NCBI GenBank assembly: GCA_002118135.1
Contig: BDIU01000161.1
Span: forward strand, 1 to 64,000
Direction: 5' to 3'
From: Trebouxia sp. TZW2008
Taxonomy: Eukaryota > Chlorophyta > Trebouxiophyceae > Trebouxiales > Trebouxiaceae
DNA length: 64,000 bases
Shown here: piece by piece, positions 56,968 to 64,000 of the stretch
How the letters are laid out: every line of letters begins with the position of its first letter
Position numbering within the stretch: the first letter of the stretch is position 1
The notes under the pieces: generated by a model
The model's database searches: none
Seen by the model: only the letters and a program-made list of their open reading frames with translations
Told to the model about the DNA's origin: nothing
Translations under genes and position numbers: made by a program

Positions 56968-57539
56968 CTGCACCATCAAGCAATGAGATTGAATGAAGAT
57001 TCAGGTAGGGTCTCGGGACACAGGCCTGGCCAGCCATATGCGCTTGACTGACATTGTAAACGAGACGACGACGAGGTGCAGTGACGGGCAACTAAAACCG
57101 GATCGCACCGACGAGACATGCCGACAGCCTCCCCCCACAGGGGACTAGCTGTACTTGTTACCCAGGAACGTCTGAGTTTGGCTCGTTCTGAGCGACGCAG
57201 TTGAGATGTTGATGTCCAGACCTATTGGGGTTGCGCAGGGCGTCGCCCCCCCCAACAAACCCAAACTTCTTACGGCAGCTGCGCACAGGCCTGAAGCAGG
57301 CACAAGCAGTACCGTTTGCAAACTTGCGCAATTGAGCAGGCTGTGCTTGAGCGCTATGGCGTGCTGCAGAAAGACTTTCACTCATTGCCGGTCAAACCAA
57401 TTCATTCGTTATCGCCTCTGCAAGGCCATTGGGAATCTGAATCAGCAAAGCAGGGTTGCATACCAATTCGGAAGTGGCTTTGCTCTTTCCTCTAGCAAGC
57501 CGCCGTGAGATTGCATCCGGCGCTGCGTAGCTTGGCAGG
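56968..57539. promoter_or_regulatory. divergent promoter region of the HARE-HTH gene and RPS4
   Basis: RPS4 starts at 57540 on the plus strand and the HARE gene reads away on the minus strand, so both promoters lie in this 0.57 kb. A candidate first exon of the HARE gene (ATG near 57119, ending at GGCCT|gtgtcc) would fit in phase, but the donor is weak. Short open frames at 57158-57385 and 57206-57508 overlap on opposite strands and look like chance. Confidence 0.45.
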
Positions 57540-59179
57540 ATGGCTCGTGGACCCAAGAAGCATCTCAAGAGGCTCAATGCCCCGTCTCACTGGATGCTCG
57601 ACAAGCTTGGGGGCGTCTTTGTAAGCAGCCGTCACAATGCCCTTTTGTCAGTCTATTCTGGTTCTTGGCAATAAACCTCGGCTTTGCAGCATAGCAATCT
57701 CACGATGCTTGCGCATGCCTTAAGGAATCCTCCGAGCTTCACGTCCTGATTTGCCTGGCTTGCTACTTGCAGGCCCCCAAGCCATCACCAGGTCCTCACA
57801 AGTCAAGAGAGTGCCTGCCCCTTACAGTCTTGTTGAGGAATCGACTCAAGTGAGCACAATTTCAAAGACTTACACTACTGTCTGGCTTGCTGACAGGGAG
57901 CATTGCTTTGCTTACAGCATGCCTTGAAGCAGTGCTGACAGATCTCATTCTGCTTCAGGTACGCCTTGACTGGTCGGGAAGTCAAGGCCATTCTCATGCA
58001 AAGGCATGTGAAGGTCGATGGCAAAGTCAGGACAGACCCCACCTACCCAGCTGGCTTCATGGATGTCATTGAAATTGAAAAGACAAACGAGAACTTCAGA
58101 CTGGTGTATGACACAAAGGGCCGCTTTGTCCCTCACAGAGTCAGCAAGGAGGAGGCAAATTACAAGCTATGCAAAGTCAAGCGTCAGCAGTTTGGCAAGT
58201 CTGCTGTGCCATACATTGCCACACATGATGGACGCACTATCAGATACCCAGACCCTGACATCAAGGTGAAATACACTTCTTATCAGCACCCCAGTCTGGG
58301 CTGCATTGTTGTGCTACATACAGAGGTCTGCTTCCTGCAATACAGCTGCAGTTTGCTTGGTGTCTGTGGCAGTCGGTAAATGTCATACAGCAGCCCTGTC
58401 TTTCTTCATGCTCTCCTGACACTGGGACCAGAATAGACTCCATTTGAGCAGCCCATGCAAAGCAGGCAATATCAAGCAGCCCCTTCACCTGTCACGATTC
58501 ATGCATAGGCCTGCTTCTGCGGCATGGCTGTTTGCTGGTTGGGTGTTTGCTGCAACACATGTTGATGCTCATGCTGCATGCGTGGGTTTGCTTCTGCAAT
58601 GTGGCTGCTGTCTGCTTGATGTGTGCTGTCATCAACGTTGCTTGTTGGTGCTGCAGGTCAATGACACCATCATGCTTGACATTGACACTGGCAAGCCAAA
58701 GCAGATCTTCAAGTTTGAGCTAGGGAACATCTGCATGGTGACAGGCGGTGCCAACAATGGGTATGCCATAGCAAACATTGATATCATGACATCAGTTGGC
58801 TGCAGCATCAGTGGGAAACTATTTGCACGCAGACAGTCTGCTTCTGACCAGCAGGATGACTGCTCTGATGCGTTGCGTCATTTGGTGTATTGCATGAGCA
58901 GACTGTTGCATAGACCGTGAGAAATTGAAATGCAAACATACTGTCAATTGCAGGCGTGTTGGCATCATGACAAAGAGGGAGAAGCACAAGGGATCCTTTG
59001 ATATCATTGAGCTAAAGGACACCAGCGACAACACCTTTGTCACACGACAGCATAATGTGTTTGTCATTGGTGACAAGAACAACCCCCACATCTCATTGCC
59101 CAAGGGCAAGGGTGTCCGCAAAACCATTCTGCAGGAGCAGGAAAACACATACAAGGGCGAGTCCAAGCTTGCTGCATAG
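57540..59179 (+). CDS. RPS4: 40S ribosomal protein S4 (eS4)
   Basis: Five exons give 264 residues: 57540-57620, 57773-57849, 57959-58265, 58657-58760, 58954-59179. The protein begins [12 protein letters not shown] and carries the usual eS4 segments: [46 protein letters not shown] and the C-terminal P-K-G-K-G-V-R. It is a core small-subunit protein with S4-like and KOW-type domains. Length equals that of plant and animal homologues. Phases match and the frame closes at TAG. It is the best-anchored gene here and useful for placing the species. Confidence 0.99.
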
Positions 59180-59634
59180 GGCGCTGGCATTGATTTTCTC
59201 TGTGTCTAGTCAGACTATATTTGTGACTATACCCATGTAAGATCTTTGCCGAAAAATTTGCCTAGATCATGGATGCATCTGCTGCAAGCATTTGGCAATG
59301 ACACAATCTGAGCGGACTCAATTCTTCAAGTCATGTCTATCAAAATGCCTATGAGCAACAAAGCCCTGGCTGCGTGTCTTAGCGCCATGTAGAGTGGCAT
59401 TTGATCTTCGGCCAGTCCACTTGACGGTGCAGCAGCTATACAAAAGCTCCTCGTAGAGACAGCTGACCACAAATTTTGGTCACAGTCTGGTGTTGCACCA
59501 TTCCGTGCCGGACAGGCATTCCAAGGTACTTTGTCAAGTATACAGCACTGTCTGTACCCACTTCTATGCTGTTGCCAAAGTGCTTAAACAGAGGCATCTA
59601 TAACTGGTGAGATCACAGAAAACAGGGCTCTCAT
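59180..59634. other. convergent 3' flanks of RPS4 and CEP70
   Basis: The two genes end toward each other with 455 bases between stop codons. No exon, RNA gene or repeat is seen. Confidence 0.5.
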
Positions 59635-62600
59635 CTATAACACAAGCTTGTTTACAGCAGGCACAATGTCGTCCAGTCCCTTCACCTTGAGCAGCTCATA
59701 CAGTTGCCCTGCGATGCCCTGATACTTTGGCAACACTTCATCCAAGCGCTTCAGGCGGGCCATGATCTTCTCTGTCTGAGGAATCACCTGTAATGCATCG
59801 AATGATAATCTAATCAATACCAAGCACATCTCCATGTCTGACAGAAACAAATCAAAATTGCCTAAGTGGCTCAAGCTTCACAGACAGCACAACCCAGGTT
59901 GTTTGTCTGAGCGTCCAAGGCTATCTTTGCACATGTACCTGATCGGTTTTGGCCACTCCAAGGAGATCTAGCAGCTTCTCGACCACCTGCGTCTGCTCTG
60001 AATCTTCCATGTCTGTCGACTTGTGCGTAGCATCAGCTTTTGGTGAGGGACTTGCAGCCTGAGCCTGTGATTTGCCTTGTGCTGCTTGACCTGCAAGCAC
60101 AGTTGTTCAACACCTTGCAAATCACAGCAGTTTTCATCATTTGCATGCAGATGCATGGACATTTTCAGCTCAGGCAGATCGACTGCTCTCTGCACCGCAG
60201 CATCAAAGCCAGCAATGCTGAACAAAGCACCTGATGGCTTGCTTGCCACCCGTATCTCTACTTCTGGCCAGTTGCCATGAGCCTTTTTGTGCTTAGACTG
60301 TGGTTCTGCATTCTCTTTGCCCCTCTTTGCAGGATTGCTCAGATAGTCCTGTTGCAAGTCCAAAGCTTTGCCATGCCTGCAACACAGCCCCATAGTGCTC
60401 ATTCACTGAGGCAGTCTTGGCTTGAAGGCACAACAACTTGGTGAATGTTGCAGTTGAAGCTTGCACTCGACTTTCAAAACGCTGTGGATGTTTGTCCTTG
60501 GTCTCAATGCAGGCTATTTTCACAGCGGCACATTGTCACAGGTTTTGCCATCACAATTCAGCCAAAGTGTCTTGGTCACTACAAAGGGGAACGCTGGTCT
60601 GACAGCAGCGGATGTACTGACCACCGGCATTGTTGACTTCAATAAAGTGTAGCAGGGACATACTGGTTCAACACTGGACAAGTGCATGAGCAGCAGATAT
60701 GCTGACCTGTCCAAGAGGTGCCTGATGCGCTGCAAGCAGGCTGCAACAGTGCAGTCTGATGTCAGGCCCAACAGGTCTCCCAGAGACTTCTTGAAGTTGA
60801 CAACCTCTGTGTAGGCCACATACACCTGTGCAAGCACTATATCATGTCACCCCACATTTGCCGGACTTTGGACGTCACAAACGACAACTGAAGACACACA
60901 GCGCAGCACAGCTGCACTTGTATGTCAGGCCATTTTTCTAATAACAACGCTTGTGATGTTCAACAATACAGAAGAGCCTCTTGCTAATCCTGCTGGAGGC
61001 AAAACGTCACACATCTGCCTGGTCAAACAACTGCTAGATGCTTGGCAAGTGCAACAAAAGAAGGACATGACACTGACATAGGCCAGAGCTTTGCACCAAC
61101 TGGGCGGTGCTGACTGGAGTTGCATGGTGCATAGCATGCACCACCCCCTTGAGCCTTTTGTGAGTGGGCAAGCGGCAGTTATATATTGACCTGATTGAGG
61201 GTAGGCAGGACTCCTTCCAGCTTGGGACAGTCAAACAGATGCTCAAAGTGCGCTGACTGTCGACTGGCAGCAATGTGCAATAATAACAGGTGGTCACCTG
61301 GTTGAGGGTGGGTAGCACTCCTTCTAGCCTTGGGCAGTCAAAGAGATGCTGAAACTGCGCCACAATGCGGTGCAGCAGCACGTCAGGCTGTGCTGCCACA
61401 ACTCCTTCAGCAGCAGCTATGGTGTCGGCTGCAGCCAGGCTGTTGCGCTCATACTCCACCAAGTGGTGCACTGCTGGCACAAGCTCCTCTAGCCCAATCT
61501 GCATGCAGACATGCCTCAGCTTCAGACAGCTTTGCTTTTACTGCAGATGCTTCCAAGTCATCAACAGAGGCTGCGTTTGTCTGTTTATTGATGCGGTTTG
61601 TGACCAGCTTTGAATTATTCCTGCAGTGCTGGTCATGGTTACAGTTTGGCCAGCTTGGGAAGCACGCTACGTCAGACCCCAATTTGCATGTACAACGTGT
61701 GCTATTCTGGTGCCTCGCGCTTTAGGCACCTTGATGTGTAGCTTACATACCAAGGGATTGCTCTGCAAGAGTTTTGCACGCAGCATGCTGTGCATTGATG
61801 CTGCCATCATTCTGAAAGCCTATGCAGAGCAGAGCAGGCTGTACTCATACTGCACAGGCATCAGTATGTAACTGTTGTAGCAGCAGTGGTCTGCAGAGCC
61901 AAATGCACATCATGCAAAGGCAGAGACAGCATAATGCTTACGCCAGAGTTGTGCTACTGGCTGGCATGCAGCGTCATCTGCAAGAACAAGCCAACGGTGC
62001 ATCGAGACATTCAGGTGAAGCTGTCAACTGCAGCTGTCAGCAGGGCTCACATGCTCTGCTTTGGCTTGAGAGTGACCAGGACGGGTGTTGAGCAGATGCA
62101 GCACAGCCTGCTGGATGCGCTGAGCCTGGTCCAGCCCCCCCAGAGCCGTCACCCAGGCTTGAAGCACATCTGGCACTCTGGCAGGGTCTTGCTGCGAATG
62201 CTGCTCTGGCACAAACTTTTGCCCTTTGTGGTAGACTGCCTGTGTGAGATGCAGACAAGGTTGGCAGGCAGCTGTTCAGCAGCAAATCAGCGCTGATGAT
62301 AGTTGCAGTGGCAGTACAAGGCCACACAGCTTGGCAAATCTGATGAAGAATGCAAAAATGTGTAAGGACACCACAGCGAAAGACTATGAGCAAAGCTGAG
62401 TCACCTCACAGACTTCTCCGACAAAGCGCTCCAGGCGAGGCAGGCTGGCAATGACGCGAAGCAGCTTACTGACAGCAGCAGGCAGGCTGGTGGGGTCCGT
62501 CACCTCCAGGCTGATGCACACATCCTGCATGACTGTACAGGCTCATGGGGTGTACAAGGAATGCAATGCTGAGCCTGCACTTGAAAATATCTGGCTGACA

Positions 62601-64000
62601 CAGGCTGGCATTGACGCAAAGCACACCAGCAGGTGAGCTGGTGAGGTCTGTCACCTCCAGACTTACACACACACATCCTGCGGAAGGATACAGGCTTGTG
62701 ACAAGTTGTGCACTGCTGGGTTGTCAAGTCTTCAGAGTCAGATGCACTCTCGCTTTGCCCTATTTGTGATAGCAGAATGACAGCATAAAGACAGCATGTG
62801 AAACTGGAACAAAGATGCATTGCTTCTTCCTTGTGTTTAGCACATCAGAAAGCATGTGACCTGAACAAGGTCAATGAGCACATCTGTGGGGATGCGCTCC
62901 ACCAGGTTGAGCCCAAGGCGGTGTAGCTCCCGGTCGCGGCGCATGCGCTCACGGGTGGTCAGAGGTGCATTGCCCACTGCCTTGCTGCCCAGTTCTAGCT
63001 CGCCGCCTTCAGCAGCTGCTCCTGCCCTGCAGGGCAGTACAAGGCTGACATGTGTGGGCAAGTGCTTGCGTAGCTTATGCAGACAGCAGCCTGCATGGGG
63101 TCCAGCCAAATTTTGCTCTGAAGAACAGTAACATGGTCCTATCATCCTCACAACAAGGTGGCACAAATCAGACACTCAGAAGGTATGAGCAGGTGAAATC
63201 TCAGATTTTGGCGTGCTATATATCAGGCAGGCAAGCAAACAAGCAAGCAATGACTGTGTTGTTCAAGCAGACAGCAGAATCTACAAACTGGGCTGTTCAA
63301 TTCAGCTGAGCAGAGCTATGAAAAGATCAGCTGAGCGCAGCACTCAGGTAGCTGAGCAAACAAGTCAAGGTGCAGGACACACTCTGGTGCTTGAAGCTTG
63401 GCCTCATTGAGGCGGCGCTCCAGGATGTCCATTTGGCGCTGCAGGGACTTGTACTGCTTGGCGGTGGGGCGGGCGTCCAGCTCCAGAATGAGGGATGCGT
63501 TTTCTTCTGCCAGCACATCTGCCTTGTGCTCAGCCTGAGCCTGCCGTCTAGCTGTGCCCCTGCAGTCATATATACATGCTTGGCAGGGCGGAAGTGAGCT
63601 GCTGTTGATGCTACAGACAAGATGCTGCAATGCACATTGAAACTTAAGTTTGCGCTTGCCTTTGAGTTGGGCCCCTGCAGGTATAGCTTCTGTGAACCAT
63701 GCTTTCTTGCGTCTTTTGGATTCATGCTTGGCAGTGGGGCAGGCATGCAGCTCTAGAACAAGGAATACCTTCTCTTCTGCCAGCACATCTGCCTAGTGCT
63801 CAGCCTGAGCTTGCTATTGAGCTGTGCCCCAGCAGGCATCGTTTCTTGCGGCGTCAGATTTGGCGTGTGATACTGAGCAAATGCTGGTGCTGTAGGCAAG
63901 ATGCCGCAGTCACTATGTGTCTTGTGCCTTCATGTTCAGCTTCTGCAGACTAGACAGCAGACGAAGGCTGGCCTGACCTGGCAGCTTCAGCAGCAGAGGT
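59635..64000 (-). CDS. CEP70: CEP70-like centrosomal protein, 5' end beyond the window
   Basis: Ten exons lie in the window: 63978-64000 (cut by the edge), 63383-63559, 62861-63026, 62405-62524, 62051-62239, 61298-61498, 60707-60825, 60114-60376, 59939-60090, 59635-59787. The nine complete ones code for 512 residues in matching phase. A coiled-coil segment with L-E-L-D-A-R-P-T-A-K-Q-Y-K-S-L-Q-R-Q comes first. The C-terminal half has H-L-F-D-C-P-R-L-E-G-V-L-P-T-L-N-Q, and the protein ends with Y-E-L-L-K-V-K-G-L-D-D-I-V-P-A-V-N-K-L. This ending and the A-R-P-T element are characteristic of CEP70, a centrosome and basal-body protein. Assignment rests on remembered family motifs, not an alignment. 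A low-complexity Lys/Gln segment lies near the C terminus. Confidence 0.85.
61191..61252 (-). repeat. donor-side partial copy of CEP70 exon 61298-61498
   Basis: About 62 bases repeating the last codons of the exon lie 45 bases past its donor. They remain open and read H-L-F-D-C-P-K-L-E-G-V-L-P-T-L-N-Q, differing at one residue from the true exon, and are followed by a gtcaat donor-like site. It is the best-preserved copy in the window. Confidence 0.92.
62601..62677 (-). repeat. acceptor-side partial copy of CEP70 exon 62405-62524
   Basis: Upstream of the exon, 77 bases repeat its 5' part (D-V-C-V-S-L-E-V-T-D-L-T-S against D-V-C-I-S-L-E-V-T-D-P-T-S) after a CCGCAG acceptor. Separation is about 153 bases. 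Confidence 0.9.
63635..63829 (-). repeat. acceptor-side copies of CEP70 exon 63383-63559
   Basis: The segment 63727-63829 repeats the exon's 5' part (Q-A-Q-A-E-H, D-V-L-A-E-E) but has gained in-frame stops and a changed acceptor. A shorter copy of the acceptor and first codons lies at about 63640-63680. Both are upstream of the true exon in transcription order. Confidence 0.88.

Noticed and set aside
57158..57508. Overlapping open frames of 75-100 codons upstream of RPS4
   Set aside because: They overlap on opposite strands in a promoter region and have no motif or splice support.

Overview
This is a nuclear DNA window from an intron-dense eukaryote, most likely a green alga (Viridiplantae). 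Every confidently recognised gene is split by short-to-medium GT-AG introns that mostly end in TGCAG. The families fit a chlorophyte: a TPR-CS-SGS SGT1, a plant-type LARP1 with a La motif and C-terminal DM15 repeats, a Shewanella-like phosphatase, and ribosomal protein S4. A CEP70 homologue adds the expectation of centrioles or basal bodies. The class is not proven; an alga of lichen-photobiont or Chlorella type is a guess.

Layout, left to right. 1-1.97 kb: repeat-rich DNA without a confident gene. 1.97-13.7 kb (minus): a 27-exon gene coding for an array of duplicated 39-46 residue coiled-coil exons followed by a divergent protein kinase domain. 14.7-17.5 kb (minus): SGT1. 19.8-23.8 kb (plus): Shewanella-like phosphatase, 5' end unresolved. 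24.4-25.0 kb (plus): a small protein with a retropepsin-like motif whose catalytic Asp is Asn. 25.5-29.6 kb (minus): DEAD-box helicase RRP3/DDX47. 30.1-31.7 kb (plus): a Fic-domain AMP-transferase. 31.9-32.3 kb: an intact miniature LTR element (TRIM). 33.6-34.9 kb (plus): TEX261/SVP26. 36.2-47.5 kb (minus): LARP1. 48.4-57.0 kb (minus): a HARE-HTH nuclear protein. 57.5-59.2 kb (plus): RPS4. 59.6 kb to the right edge (minus): CEP70, open at its 5' end.

The genes are housekeeping genes, not a pathway cluster. RRP3 and RPS4 serve ribosome biogenesis and translation, LARP1 regulates translation of ribosomal-protein type mRNAs, SGT1 is an HSP90 co-chaperone, TEX261 is an early secretory pathway membrane protein, and Fic and the phosphatase modify proteins. 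Two pairs are clearly divergent (RRP3/Fic, and the HARE gene/RPS4), with SGT1/phosphatase a looser third; several neighbours converge.

The most interesting signal is a recurring intron architecture. In at least six genes, introns hold partial copies of the adjoining exon made by tandem duplication of a segment that spans a splice junction. Copies next to an acceptor lie upstream of the true exon and keep the acceptor plus the 5' part of the exon. Copies next to a donor lie downstream and keep the 3' part plus a donor. About sixteen exon ends show this, some with several copies. Most are decoys, but at least two could be spliced in: a 21-codon phase-neutral cassette in LARP1, and an 80-base exon in the HARE gene read in a shifted frame. 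The coiled-coil gene shows the full-exon version of the same process. Exon boundaries below were read by eye from splice sites, reading phase and family motifs; summed exon lengths give whole codons for SGT1, RRP3, Fic, TEX261, LARP1, RPS4, the phosphatase and the CEP70 part, which supports those models.
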